The notes below the pieces were generated by a model. That model had not been told where the DNA came from, searched no databases, and saw nothing but the letters and a program-made list of their open reading frames with translations. This document shows positions 25,237-34,634 of a stretch of DNA of 64,000 nucleotides, piece after piece; position 1 is the first letter of the stretch; each line of letters opens with the position of its first letter. A program made the translations under genes and the position numbers. Origin of the DNA: Variovorax sp. PAMC28562 (lineage in GTDB: Bacteria > Pseudomonadota > Gammaproteobacteria > Burkholderiales > Burkholderiaceae_C); the NCBI RefSeq assembly GCF_014303735.1, contig NZ_CP060296.1, positions 3,238,501 through 3,302,500 of the forward strand, read 5' to 3'.

Positions 25237-27510
25237 TTACGCTGCCTTGGCCGCGTACTCATAGTCCGAGTACTTGTAGCCCCCATGGCGGTAGCCCTGG
25301 TTGCCGTTGTACCGGCGACGAAAGTCCATTCCGTTGAAGAGCACCCCGTCGATCTTCACACCGGCTTTTGCAAGCCGGCGAACACTCTCGTTCAGTTCCC
25401 CCAGCTGGCTCTTTCCGGCACGCGCCACGAGCAGCACGAGTCCGCAGGCGGGTGCCACTGCCGCCGCATCGGCTGCCACCAGCACTGGCGCAGAGTCGAT
25501 GACCACGCTGTCGTAGCGTGATGAAAGTTCGTCGAGCGCGACGGTAAATGCCGCGGACTCCAGCATGTCCGCAGGCAAGCGAGGCAGCTTGCCGGTGGTC
25601 AGCACATCGAGATTGGGGCGCACCTGCACATGGATGGCTTGTTGCGCACTGAGTTTGCCGGTGAGGAGTTCAGACAATCCTCCCTCGTGCGGGAGACTGA
25701 AGGTGCCACTCAGATCGCGTTTTCGAAGGTCGGCATTGATGAGCAGCACACGCTTGCCGGACTGGGCCAGCAGCATCGCGAAGTTGCGGGCGATAAAGCT
25801 TTTGCCGATACCGGGGGTGGCACCGGTAACGAGTATGCGGTTATTGCTTGCCTCGGCCATCGCAATCTTGAGACCGACGCGCAGTTCACGCAAAGCTTCT
25901 ATCGGGTGACTGTGCGGAGATACATCGGCGAGCAAGGTACCGGACGACTTCTTTCTGCCGGTGCCTCGATCGATCAGAAGCTGCTCCGGGCTGTGGGGCA
26001 CCACGGCATACACGTCCAGGCCGGTGTGGACTTCGATCTCTTCAGGGTTGTGAACGCCCGGCCTGGAGCGGGAGCGCCATATTGCAAGCGCTGGCCCGAC
26101 CATGAGACCCAGCACCAATGCAAGAGCGAGGACGATCAACTTCTGCGGCTTGACCGGCACCTTGGACACGGCGGCCTTGTCGACCAGCCGCACATTGCCG
26201 GTCTTTCCTTCCTTCAGCAACCGCATCTGCAACACGTTGCTCTGCATGGACTGGTACAGCGTGCCATTGACGCGCACGTCGCGCTCCAGCCTCAAGGCAT
26301 CGCGCTGCACATTGGGCATGCCGGCAATGCGTGAATTAAGGGCGCCGAGTTCGCCCTGCACGGCGCCGATTTGCTTGTCCAACGTCAGCACACGAGAGCT
26401 TTGATCGGTGAAGTAGGGCTCCGTCTCGCGTCGCTTCTGTTGCAAGTCGAGAAGGCTGGTCTGCAAGGTCGCTGTTTTGGCCAGCCAGACCTTGGCCTCC
26501 TCGTCGAAGGCGACGGTGCCGTTCTCATTGCGAAAGTGCGCGTAGGCGTCTTCCGAAACCCTGAGCTGGCGCTCGAAGATGGGAAGTTGGGTGTTGAGAA
26601 ACGTGATGGTTTTTTCGGCTTCCGCCGATTTGCGTTCCATGTTCTGCCGGAGATACTGCTCGGCGATGGCATTGAGAACGGCGGCCAGACGCACCCGGTT
26701 GCTGTCTTCCAGCGTCACGCCGATCACGTTGGACTGGCGGCCCTGCTCGACCATTTGCAGACGTCCTTGCAAAGCGTCGACGGCGCGATCCAGTGATGCC
26801 GCATAGACGTTGAATTGAGCCCCGGGCTTGCCGGACAACTGGCTCAGCTGAATGTCCACGACGCCGTCGGACAGCGTTTGCCGCAGCGGTTGCCCGACCA
26901 CGCCCTCGAGCGGCACGTCGAGCAGTTCATGACTCACTCGATAGCGTCCGCCGCCGAGCGTCGTAATGATGAACGGTCCGGTGTCCTCGAGCGAAGGCGG
27001 CACAGTGAAGCGGGTCACGTCGATGCGCTCGGTTCCGCTCACATAGCCGCCGAGAAGAGGGTCCGAAAAACCAACGGCGCGGCGGGCGAGCCATGGGCCG
27101 ACCAGTGGCAGATAACGCGGTTGTGCATTTATCAGCAAGCCCGCCTGTTCGGCCGCCGCGTTCAACACCATTCGAGAGCCGAGAACCTGAAGCTCGCCGG
27201 TGACTGGCGTCTTGACCTCGAACATGCCAGTGGTCTCATTGAGAAAGCTCTTGCTGTCTGGCGCGGAGTCTTCGACCTGTACCAGCAGGTTGGCGCGATA
27301 CACGGGTGTAGCCAGAGTCACGTAGGCGAGACCAATGAATAGTGCCGTTGCAACGATGCCGCCGATCAACCACTTGTGGTCGAGCAGGATGTCTTTGTAG
27401 GCCGACAAGCGCGGTGCTTCTTCGGCATCGACCAACATGGTGCTTTCACCCGAATTTGTGAGTGTCCGCGCGCGAACATCGGGCGTCAAAGTGATGGGGG
27501 ATCTGCTCAT
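25237..27510 (-). CDS. Polysaccharide chain-length regulator / tyrosine autokinase (Wzc-type), copy B
   Basis: A 757-residue paralogue of 9628-11910 with the same order: N-terminal Wzz domain with a membrane segment, periplasmic coiled coil, second membrane segment after PVKPQK, then BY-kinase. GATPGIGKS (Walker A), VLLINADLRKRD (Walker A') and VVIDSAP (Walker B) are intact. The C-terminal tyrosine tail has six tyrosines and differs from copy A, ending KYSDYEYAAKAA. Unlike copy A it is not divergent from wcaJ. It lies 185 bases downstream of galE, and that gap contains no repeat like those at 12128 and 12583. Both copies look functional. GC is uniformly high. Confidence 0.92.
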   Translation of the reverse strand: MSRSPITLTPDVRARTLTNSGESTMLVDAEEAPRLSAYKDILLDHKWLIGGIVATALFIGLAYVTLATPVYRANLLVQVEDSAPDSKSFLNETTGMFEVKTPVTGELQVLGSRMVLNAAAEQAGLLINAQPRYLPLVGPWLARRAVGFSDPLLGGYVSGTERIDVTRFTVPPSLEDTGPFIITTLGGGRYRVSHELLDVPLEGVVGQPLRQTLSDGVVDIQLSQLSGKPGAQFNVYAASLDRAVDALQGRLQMVEQGRQSNVIGVTLEDSNRVRLAAVLNAIAEQYLRQNMERKSAEAEKTITFLNTQLPIFERQLRVSEDAYAHFRNENGTVAFDEEAKVWLAKTATLQTSLLDLQQKRRETEPYFTDQSSRVLTLDKQIGAVQGELGALNSRIAGMPNVQRDALRLERDVRVNGTLYQSMQSNVLQMRLLKEGKTGNVRLVDKAAVSKVPVKPQKLIVLALALVLGLMVGPALAIWRSRSRPGVHNPEEIEVHTGLDVYAVVPHSPEQLLIDRGTGRKKSSGTLLADVSPHSHPIEALRELRVGLKIAMAEASNNRILVTGATPGIGKSFIARNFAMLLAQSGKRVLLINADLRKRDLSGTFSLPHEGGLSELLTGKLSAQQAIHVQVRPNLDVLTTGKLPRLPADMLESAAFTVALDELSSRYDSVVIDSAPVLVAADAAAVAPACGLVLLVARAGKSQLGELNESVRRLAKAGVKIDGVLFNGMDFRRRYNGNQGYRHGGYKYSDYEYAAKAA

Positions 27511-27695
27511 GCTAAGTGGAAAGTTCCTGTATGCAACGCCAGAGCGCGCATCGAGTGTTGGAACTGCATTAGAGAGCAGAAATCGTGCCTCAGGCCCTCA
27601 ATGGAGAGTCATCAATAGAACGTTGCATTGCGATACAAGAGCGTCGGAAAGGCGAGTCAGAGAAATCTGTGGACACTCCCAGAAACTCATCAGTT

Positions 27696-28709
27696 TTAAT
27701 AGCCCTTTGGGTTACTTTTTTGCCAGCGCCAACTGTCTTCGCACATCTGTTGCAATCCGCGACGTGCCTTCCAACCAAGTGTTGCGTGCGCGAGTGACGG
27801 GTCGCCCCAATAAGCAGGCACATCGCCTGCACGGCGCGGCCCAATGTCATAGGCAATGGGCTGGCCGCTCGCCAGCTCGAAGGCCTTGACGACATCGAGC
27901 ACCGAGGCCCCTTGACCCGTGCCGAGATTCACTGTCACGAGGCCCGGTGCAAGTGCCGCGTGACTCAACGCGGCGACATGCCCTTCGGCCAGGTCCATCA
28001 CATGCACGTAGTCGCGCACTCCCGTGCCATCGGGTGTCGGGTAGTCACCGCCATGCACTGCAAGACGGTCGCGCAGTCCCACTGCGACCTGGCACACATA
28101 GGGCATCAGGTTGTTCGGCTTGCCCTGCGGGTGTTCGCCGATGAGTCCGCTTTCATGCGCGCCGACCGGATTGAAATACCGGAGCAGTGCAATGCGCCAG
28201 TCAGGCTGTGCGACATGCAAGTCGGCCAGCATCTGCTCGACCATGCGCTTCGAATGTCCGTAGGGGCTCTCTGGCCGGCATGGCGCGCTCTCGGGTATGG
28301 GCGAACTTTCCGGCTCGCCGTAGACGGTGGCCGATGACGAAAAGATCAGCGTCTTGACGCCTGCCGCTTGCATCGCCGCGGCGAGAACCAGCGTGCCGTT
28401 CACGTTGTTGTCGTAGTAGTGCAGCGGGTCTGCGACGGAATCGCCTACGGCTTTGAGGCCGGCGAAATGCATCACGGCTGCAATGGCGTGTTCTCGGAAC
28501 AGGCGGTCGAGCAGGGCGCGGTCGCGCACGTCGCCTTCGATGAATTCGATGGTTTTGCCGGTGATCGTGGCAAGCCGCCGAAGCACACGCACGTCGCTGT
28601 TGCCGAGGTTGTCGAGGATCACAGGTGTGTAGCCGGCTGCCACCAGCGCGACGCAAGTGTGGCTGCCGATAAAGCCGGCGCCGCCGGTGACGAGGATCAG
28701 TTCGCTCAT
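27696..28709 (-). CDS. galE: UDP-glucose 4-epimerase
   Basis: A 337-residue short-chain-dehydrogenase-type epimerase converting UDP-glucose and UDP-galactose in the cytoplasm. The N-terminal NAD site is TGGAGFIGSH. The catalytic region has SSSATVYGEPE and the YGHSK (YxxxK) motif. The C-terminal GTGQGASVLDVV and RRAGDVPAYWGD match GalE. Length is normal for GalE. Position beside the EPS operon suggests that it supplies UDP-galactose for the polymer. Related UDP-GlcNAc/GalNAc epimerases share these motifs, but the overall pattern fits GalE well. Confidence 0.93.
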   Translation of the reverse strand: MSELILVTGGAGFIGSHTCVALVAAGYTPVILDNLGNSDVRVLRRLATITGKTIEFIEGDVRDRALLDRLFREHAIAAVMHFAGLKAVGDSVADPLHYYDNNVNGTLVLAAAMQAAGVKTLIFSSSATVYGEPESSPIPESAPCRPESPYGHSKRMVEQMLADLHVAQPDWRIALLRYFNPVGAHESGLIGEHPQGKPNNLMPYVCQVAVGLRDRLAVHGGDYPTPDGTGVRDYVHVMDLAEGHVAALSHAALAPGLVTVNLGTGQGASVLDVVKAFELASGQPIAYDIGPRRAGDVPAYWGDPSLAHATLGWKARRGLQQMCEDSWRWQKSNPKGY

Positions 28710-28757
28710 GTCGTTCCCTCAGAAAGTCATTTGACCGGCGCTTATTCTGCGTGACTT

Positions 28758-28790
28758 CGACAGGAATCTAGGTGAGATGTCACCCTGTCG
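28758..28790. promoter_or_regulatory. Nested inverted repeats between galE and the MHYT-GGDEF-EAL gene
   Basis: Outer arms CGACAGG (28758-28764) and CCTGTCG (28784-28790) enclose inner arms GGTGA (28771-28775) and TCACC (28780-28784). They lie in the only gap between two divergently transcribed genes, about 50 bases from the galE start. They could be an operator or an RNA hairpin in a leader; nothing tells which. Confidence 0.4.
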
Positions 28791-28890
28791 GAGCCTCGTT
28801 TCCTGACGCAGCCTGCCAACCAAAGGCCTCACGACCGCCGTTCGTCGGAGCGAGCGAATCTCAGCGCACCTTTAGCCTCAACTTGAGCGT

Positions 28891-31077
28891 GTGCATGCCG
28901 ATATGAGAGGGATGACCGAATCCCTGTTCCTTAGTTCGCACCACGACCTGTGGATCGTCGCGGCTTCGGTCGTGATCGCGACGCTCGCGTCGTTCGTCAC
29001 GCTCGACCTGTCGATGCGCGTGCGTTCGCCCAGCGGCGACGTGAGCAACACCTGGTGGATGACGGGTTCTCTGGTCATGGGCACGGGCATCTGGGCCATG
29101 CATTTTGTCGGCATGCTGGCATACACCTTGCCGATTCAGATCGGCTTTACCGCCTTCATTACGCTGGTGTCATGGGTGGCCGCAGTGGCCGCTGCCGCCG
29201 TTGCGCTGCGGGTGGCCAGCAGCGCCGACTACAGCACGCGGTCGATCGTCGTGGCCTCGCTGGCGATGGGCGTCGGCATCTGCGGTATGCACTACATCGG
29301 CATGGCGGCGCTGAGCGTCACGCCGGGCATCGTCTGGGACTACAGGATCGTGGTGGCCTCCGCGGTCATCGCTGTCGCTGCGTCGGCGGCGGCGCTGCTC
29401 ATTTTCCGGATGCTGCTGCAAGTACGCGCGGAGCGGCGCTTTCCGATGCAACTGCTCGCGGCCGTCATCATGGGGATGGCGATCTCCGGCATGCACTACA
29501 CCGGCATGGCCGCGGCGCAGTTTCCGGTCGGCACCGTGTGCCTGAGCGCCAACGCGCTGAACGGCAGCGGGCTGACCGCCATCGTCGTCGTTGCGTCGTG
29601 CATGCTGCTGGTCGGCGCGCTGCTGGCGTCGCTGCTCGAGGCGCGGCTGCAGATCGTCGCGCGGCAGCTGTCGCAGTCGCTGACCGAGTCGAACGCCCGC
29701 TTGCAAAGTGCCAACGACGAGCTGCTCAAACGCGCCTTCTCCGACCCGCTGACAGGCTTGCCGAACCGGCTGCTGTTCGAAGACCGCTTGCGACACGCGG
29801 TGCAACGGCTGGAGCAGGTCAACCAGTCGGGTGCCGCCGAACAACTCGCCGTGCTCTTCGTCGACCTCGACGGTTTCAAGCCGGTCAACGACTCCTTCGG
29901 CCACGCGGCCGGCGACCAGATCCTGAAAATCACCGCCGAGCGCCTCATCAAGCAGTCGCGTCCCGGTGATACCGTGGCCCGCGTCGGCGGTGACGAGTTC
30001 CTGCTGCTGCTCGAAGGCATGAAGGCGCAAGAAGACTGCGTGCAGATCATCGACCGCATCCTCTACGCGCTGTCTCGGCCCTTCGACATGATGGGCAAGC
30101 ACCTGCAGATTGCGTGCTCCATCGGCGTGGTCATGCATCCGCTGCAAGGCGAGCCGGACAAACTGATCGCCAACGCCGACGTGGCCATGTACGCGGCCAA
30201 GCGCTCCGGCGGCTCCAGTTATGCGTTCTTCGAGTCGCACATGGCGGTCGACACGGCCGACCAGCTTCAGCTGCAGAGCGACCTCCGGCTGGCGCTGGAG
30301 AGCAACCAGTTCGAGCTGTACTACCAGCCCAAGATCGATGGCCGCCGCAATCGCATGAGCGGCGTCGAGGCGCTGGTTCGCTGGAACCATCCGCGGCTCG
30401 GTCTCGTGAGCCCCGACAGCTTCATCGGGCTTGCCGAACGCTACGGGCTGATCGTGCGGCTGGGCAACTGGGTGCTCAACGAGGCTTGCCGCCAGGTCGC
30501 AGACTGGAGCAAGGAGGGCACGCACATGCGGGTCGCCATCAACCTCTCTGCCAACCAACTGCGCGAGCCGACGTTGGTCGACAAAGTCGAAGAGGCGTTG
30601 CGCAAGCACGGCGTGCTCGGCTCGCAGCTGCTGTGCGAGATCACCGAATCGGTCGCGATGCAGGACATGAAGGTGACGCAGCGCACCTTCGAAGGCCTCT
30701 CGCGGCTGGGCGTGCATCTGTCGATCGACGACTTCGGCACTGGCTATTCCAGTCTGAGCCACTTGCGCGATTTGCCGGCGCGGCAACTCAAGATCGACCG
30801 CAGCTTCGTCAAGGACCTGGAGACCAAGGCGGATGCGCGCGCTGTCGTCGAAGCGGTGGTCAAGCTCGCCCATGCATTGAATCTGACGGTGGTGGCGGAG
30901 GGCGTCGAGACGCTGGGGCAGCGCGACATCGTGTTGAAGCTCGGCTGCGACGAGTTGCAAGGATTTTTCTACGCCCGGCCGATGCGGGCCTGCAAGATCC
31001 TGCCCTGGAAGTTCGACCAGGCAGCCAACGCCACGCGACCCGCAGAACTGGCGACGGCCTTCGGCACGCGGTTCTAG
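28891..31077 (+). CDS. MHYT-GGDEF-EAL cyclic-di-GMP signalling membrane protein
   Basis: A protein of up to 728 residues. The N-terminal membrane sensor has three MHYT-type motifs (MHFVGM, MHYIGM, MHYTGM), thought to bind a metal and sense a diatomic gas. The GGDEF motif at 366-370 is exact, with an RPGD inhibitory (I) site five residues upstream. The EAL domain has Glu493 in VEALVRW, DDFGTGYSSL at about 613 and EGVETL near the end. Both halves therefore look catalytically competent: diguanylate cyclase and phosphodiesterase. The start could be GTG 28891, ATG 28903 or ATG 28912. It is divergent from galE and next to the EPS locus, so control of EPS is plausible but unproven. Confidence 0.92.
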   Translation: MHADMRGMTESLFLSSHHDLWIVAASVVIATLASFVTLDLSMRVRSPSGDVSNTWWMTGSLVMGTGIWAMHFVGMLAYTLPIQIGFTAFITLVSWVAAVAAAAVALRVASSADYSTRSIVVASLAMGVGICGMHYIGMAALSVTPGIVWDYRIVVASAVIAVAASAAALLIFRMLLQVRAERRFPMQLLAAVIMGMAISGMHYTGMAAAQFPVGTVCLSANALNGSGLTAIVVVASCMLLVGALLASLLEARLQIVARQLSQSLTESNARLQSANDELLKRAFSDPLTGLPNRLLFEDRLRHAVQRLEQVNQSGAAEQLAVLFVDLDGFKPVNDSFGHAAGDQILKITAERLIKQSRPGDTVARVGGDEFLLLLEGMKAQEDCVQIIDRILYALSRPFDMMGKHLQIACSIGVVMHPLQGEPDKLIANADVAMYAAKRSGGSSYAFFESHMAVDTADQLQLQSDLRLALESNQFELYYQPKIDGRRNRMSGVEALVRWNHPRLGLVSPDSFIGLAERYGLIVRLGNWVLNEACRQVADWSKEGTHMRVAINLSANQLREPTLVDKVEEALRKHGVLGSQLLCEITESVAMQDMKVTQRTFEGLSRLGVHLSIDDFGTGYSSLSHLRDLPARQLKIDRSFVKDLETKADARAVVEAVVKLAHALNLTVVAEGVETLGQRDIVLKLGCDELQGFFYARPMRACKILPWKFDQAANATRPAELATAFGTRF

Positions 31078-31138
31078 GCCGCTCCGCGGTCGGGCAGCCG
31101 CGGGACAGCGCTGCCAAAATAGGCTCGAAAGGATTTCC

Positions 31139-32593
31139 ATGAGCCTCACGAGCCGTATGACCCGCACGCAGGCCCTTGCCCTGGCCGCCGATTACTTCGA
31201 CGATGGCCGTTTTCAGCAGGTGCTGGCGCGCCGTGTCGCGTGCCCCACTGAAAGCCAGGAGCCGTCGCGCGATGCGGTGCTGGCTGCGTATCTGGCCGAG
31301 CAGATCGTGCCGGATCTCGAAGCGTTGGGCTTCGTCTGCACCACGCTCGCCAACCCGATCGCCGGCGGCAGTCCGTTTCTCATTGCGGAGCGGGCCGAGC
31401 CGGGTGCATCTTTTACCGTGCTGAGCTACGGCCACGGCGACGTGGTGCGCGGGCATGCGGCGCAGTGGCGGCAAGGCCTCGATCCGTGGCAATTGACCAT
31501 TGAGGGCGACCGCTGGTACGGCCGCGGCACTGCGGACAACAAGGGGCAGCACTCGGTCAATCTGGGCGCGTTGTCGCAGGTGCTGGTCGCGCGGGAAGGT
31601 CGGCTCGGCTACAACCTGAAGCTGCTGCTGGAGATGGGCGAAGAGACTGGGTCGCCAGGCCTGCGCAAGGTGTGCGAACTGCATAGCGAGGCGCTGCGCG
31701 CCGATCTCTTTCTCGCATCCGACGGCCCACGCGTCGCAGCCGCTCGACCGACGCTGTTCCTCGGCTCGCGCGGCGGCCTCAACTTCGATTTGCGTATCGC
31801 GCTGCGGCCGTCGGGTCATCACTCCGGAAACTGGGGCGGCTTGCTGCGCAACCCCGGCATCCGTTTGGCGAACGCCATTGCCTGCCTGGTCGACGAGCGC
31901 GGCCGCATTCGTGTCCCGAGCCTGCTGCCTGATGCCTTGCCCGACAACGTGCGCCAGGCGCTCGAGTCCATCGAGGTCGGCGGTGGCGTGGGCGACCCCG
32001 AAGTCGATGCGGACTGGGGCGAGCCGGGCCTGTCGCCGGCCGAGCGCGTCTTCGGCTGGAACACGCTGGAGGTGCTGGCCTTCAAGACCGGCAACCCGGA
32101 AGCGCCGGTCAACGCCATCCCCGGCCACGCCAGCGCGCATTGCCAAATCCGCTATGTGGTCGGCAGCGACAGCACGCACTTTCTGGCGCATGTGCGCGAG
32201 CATCTCGACGCCCATGGCTACACCGATGTCGAAGTCACGCAGAGCGGCGAGCTGATGGAAGCCACGCGGCTCGACCCCGACAACGCGTGGGTGCGCTGGG
32301 CGCTGGCATCCATCGAGCGCAGCACCGGCAAGGTGCCCGCGCTGTTGCCCAACCTGGGCGGCACGCTGCCCAACGATGTCTTCGCCCACGTGCTCGGTTT
32401 GCCGACGCTGTGGGTGCCGCACTCGTATCCGGCCTGCGCGCAGCACGCGCCCAACGAGCACATGCTCGGCAGCGTGGCGCGCGAGTCGTTGCAGCTGATG
32501 GCAGGCTTGTTCTGGGACCTGGGCGCGGAGGGCGCGGCGATTGCCGCCGAGCGCCGATCAGCACCTGTAAACACCCGCAGTTCCGCGTTTTGA
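31139..32593 (+). CDS. M20 family metallopeptidase
   Basis: A 484-residue zinc peptidase of the ArgE/DapE/ACY1/CPG2 family. Visible metal and catalytic blocks are SYGHGDVV (His and Asp), GRGTADNKGQH (bridging Asp), EMGEETGSPG (catalytic Glu-Glu) and PHSYPACAQHAPNEHM (C-terminal His and neighbours). ATG 31139 has AGGA about eight bases upstream. The length is somewhat above the ~400 residues usual for M20 amidohydrolases and fits M20 dipeptidases. It probably hydrolyses a dipeptide or N-acyl amino acid in the cytoplasm. No functional tie to the neighbouring cyclic-di-GMP genes is evident. Confidence 0.87.
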   Translation: MSLTSRMTRTQALALAADYFDDGRFQQVLARRVACPTESQEPSRDAVLAAYLAEQIVPDLEALGFVCTTLANPIAGGSPFLIAERAEPGASFTVLSYGHGDVVRGHAAQWRQGLDPWQLTIEGDRWYGRGTADNKGQHSVNLGALSQVLVAREGRLGYNLKLLLEMGEETGSPGLRKVCELHSEALRADLFLASDGPRVAAARPTLFLGSRGGLNFDLRIALRPSGHHSGNWGGLLRNPGIRLANAIACLVDERGRIRVPSLLPDALPDNVRQALESIEVGGGVGDPEVDADWGEPGLSPAERVFGWNTLEVLAFKTGNPEAPVNAIPGHASAHCQIRYVVGSDSTHFLAHVREHLDAHGYTDVEVTQSGELMEATRLDPDNAWVRWALASIERSTGKVPALLPNLGGTLPNDVFAHVLGLPTLWVPHSYPACAQHAPNEHMLGSVARESLQLMAGLFWDLGAEGAAIAAERRSAPVNTRSSAF

Positions 32594-32644
32594 AGCCGCG
32601 CATCTCCGCTTAAATGCAGGGACCACGTTTCAAAGTGTCGCTGC

Positions 32645-34546
32645 ATGCTGCTTCCGCAAAGTCAAGCCAACGAAGGACCGCGCATCAAGGCGCTGGACGA
32701 CCTGCGCGTGCTCGACACCGAAGCCGAAGCGGCCTATGACGACATCGCAGCGCTCGCGGCGCAGATTTGCGGCACGCCAGTGGCATTGGTGTCGTTCGTC
32801 GACCGCGAGCGGCAATGGAACAAGGCCACGGTCGGCCTGACGATCTCCGACACGGCGCGTGCGCATTCGTTTTGTGCGCACGCCATCGAAGTGTCCGACG
32901 CGCTGCTGGTGATCGAAGACGCCACGCTCGACGACCGGTTCGCGGGCAACCCGCTCGTAACGGCCGATCCGCACCTGCGCTTCTACGCCGGTGCGCCCAT
33001 CGTGACAGCGGCCGGTGCCGCGTTGGGCACCGTCTGCGTCATCGACACCCGCCCCCGACAAATCAGCGACGCGCAGCGCGATGCCTTGGCCATGTTGGCA
33101 CGCCAGGCCGCATCGCTGCTGGCGTTGCGCGCACGCACGCATGAAGCCGAAGCGCTGGCGCTGGAACGCGACCGGCTCGCCACCGAGGCCGATCTGCATC
33201 AAAAGCGCAGCGACCAGCTGCTCGACCTGGTGCTGCGCGGCGGCGACCTGGGCTTGTGGGACCTCGATGTGGCGTCGGGCCGGTGGACGATCAACACACG
33301 CGAGCGCACCATGCTCGGCTACAGCGCCGATGAAGCGCAGCCGGGCAGCCTCGACTGGAAGGGGCTGATCCATCCCGACGACTGGCGCGCCTATGCGGCC
33401 GAGTTCAATAGTCATCTGCTGGGCCGCACGCCGTTCTGCGAGTTCGTGCACCGCATGCGCCACCGCGATGGGCAATGGATCTGGGTCATGAGCCGCAGCG
33501 TTGCCGTCGAGCGCAACGCCGACGGCCGTCCGCTGCGCGTGGTCGGCACGCACATTGACGTGACTGCGCAGCGGCAGGCTGAAGAAGAGCGGCGCAAGAC
33601 CGGCGAGCGGCTCGAACTGGCGCTGAGCGGCGGCGACATCGGCCTGTGGGACCTCGACTTGCGTACGGGCAGGGCGACCTACAACGCGCAGTGGTGGGTC
33701 ATGTTCGGCTACGTGGTCGGCGAGATCGAGGCCGTCGACGGGCTGTGGCAAAGCATGGTTCATCCGGAGGACTACGACGCGGCGCGCACTGGGCTGGCGC
33801 GGCATGTGAATGGCGAGACGCCCATGTATGAAGGCGAAGTCAGGGTGCGCCATAAAGACGGCCGCTGGTTGTGGATTCAGAACCGCGCCAAGGTGGTCGA
33901 GCGCGGGCTGGACGGCGCCGCGCTGCGCATCGTCGGCGTCAACCTGAACATCAGCGAACTCAAGCAAAAGCAACTGCTGCTCGATGCGCTGGCCCGAGAA
34001 GACGCACTCACCGGTTTGCCCAATCGCCGCTCGTTCGAAGAGCGGGTGTGCGATGCCATGGCGCGGTCGCGCCGTTCACGCACTCCCATGTGCCTGATGT
34101 ACCTCGACGTCGACAACTTCAAGCACATCAACGACTCGCACGGCCATGCCGGCGGTGATGCGGTGTTGAAGGAATTCGCGCGACGCATCAAGCGCGGCGT
34201 GCGCACCACCGACATGGCGGCGCGCTATGCGGGCGACGAGTTCGTGCTGCTGCTGGAAGACGTGGCTGGCGAAGAGGCTGCAGCCATCGCAGCGCGCAGA
34301 ATTCTGATGGCACTGAAGCCTGTCTTCGGCATCCCGGGTGGTGCGTTGCGTGTGACGACCAGCATCGGCGTCGCGTTGTCGGGCATCGACGATGAAGACA
34401 TTCCTGCGCTGCTGGCACGTGCCGATGCGGCCCTCTACGAAGCCAAGAAGGGCGGGCGCAACGGTTTCCGCATGGCGGGTGCGGAGTTCAACTCGTTGGT
34501 CGGCAGCGATGCGGTGCCGGCCGCTGCTTCGACGTTGAAGCATTGA
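32645..34546 (+). CDS. GAF-PAS-PAS diguanylate cyclase
   Basis: A 633-residue soluble protein. The N-terminal GAF domain covers about residues 20-165 and is preceded by an ALDDLRVLDTEAE lead-in common to this type. A short coiled coil follows, then two tandem PAS_3/PAC domains (about 195-310 and 325-440, each with a GLWDLD start). The C-terminal GGDEF domain carries AGDEF in place of GGDEF, a variant compatible with activity. An RTTD I-site lies five residues upstream, so product inhibition is likely. There is no EAL domain and no membrane segment. Expected to make cyclic-di-GMP in response to a small ligand or redox/light cue; the cue is unknown. Confidence 0.9.
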   Translation: MLLPQSQANEGPRIKALDDLRVLDTEAEAAYDDIAALAAQICGTPVALVSFVDRERQWNKATVGLTISDTARAHSFCAHAIEVSDALLVIEDATLDDRFAGNPLVTADPHLRFYAGAPIVTAAGAALGTVCVIDTRPRQISDAQRDALAMLARQAASLLALRARTHEAEALALERDRLATEADLHQKRSDQLLDLVLRGGDLGLWDLDVASGRWTINTRERTMLGYSADEAQPGSLDWKGLIHPDDWRAYAAEFNSHLLGRTPFCEFVHRMRHRDGQWIWVMSRSVAVERNADGRPLRVVGTHIDVTAQRQAEEERRKTGERLELALSGGDIGLWDLDLRTGRATYNAQWWVMFGYVVGEIEAVDGLWQSMVHPEDYDAARTGLARHVNGETPMYEGEVRVRHKDGRWLWIQNRAKVVERGLDGAALRIVGVNLNISELKQKQLLLDALAREDALTGLPNRRSFEERVCDAMARSRRSRTPMCLMYLDVDNFKHINDSHGHAGGDAVLKEFARRIKRGVRTTDMAARYAGDEFVLLLEDVAGEEAAAIAARRILMALKPVFGIPGGALRVTTSIGVALSGIDDEDIPALLARADAALYEAKKGGRNGFRMAGAEFNSLVGSDAVPAAASTLKH

Positions 34547-34634
34547 GACACTGACGCCCGATTTCCGGGTCGCTAGGGCATGGCAAACTTCTGCCGCCCC
34601 GTCAGTTCAACCCAACCGAGAGCGCCTGCCCGTC

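Noticed and set aside
29170..31167. 665-codon open frame on the minus strand opposite the MHYT-GGDEF-EAL gene
   Set aside because: The plus-strand gene has all motifs of a real protein; the antisense frame is long only because of high GC and shows no recognisable domain.
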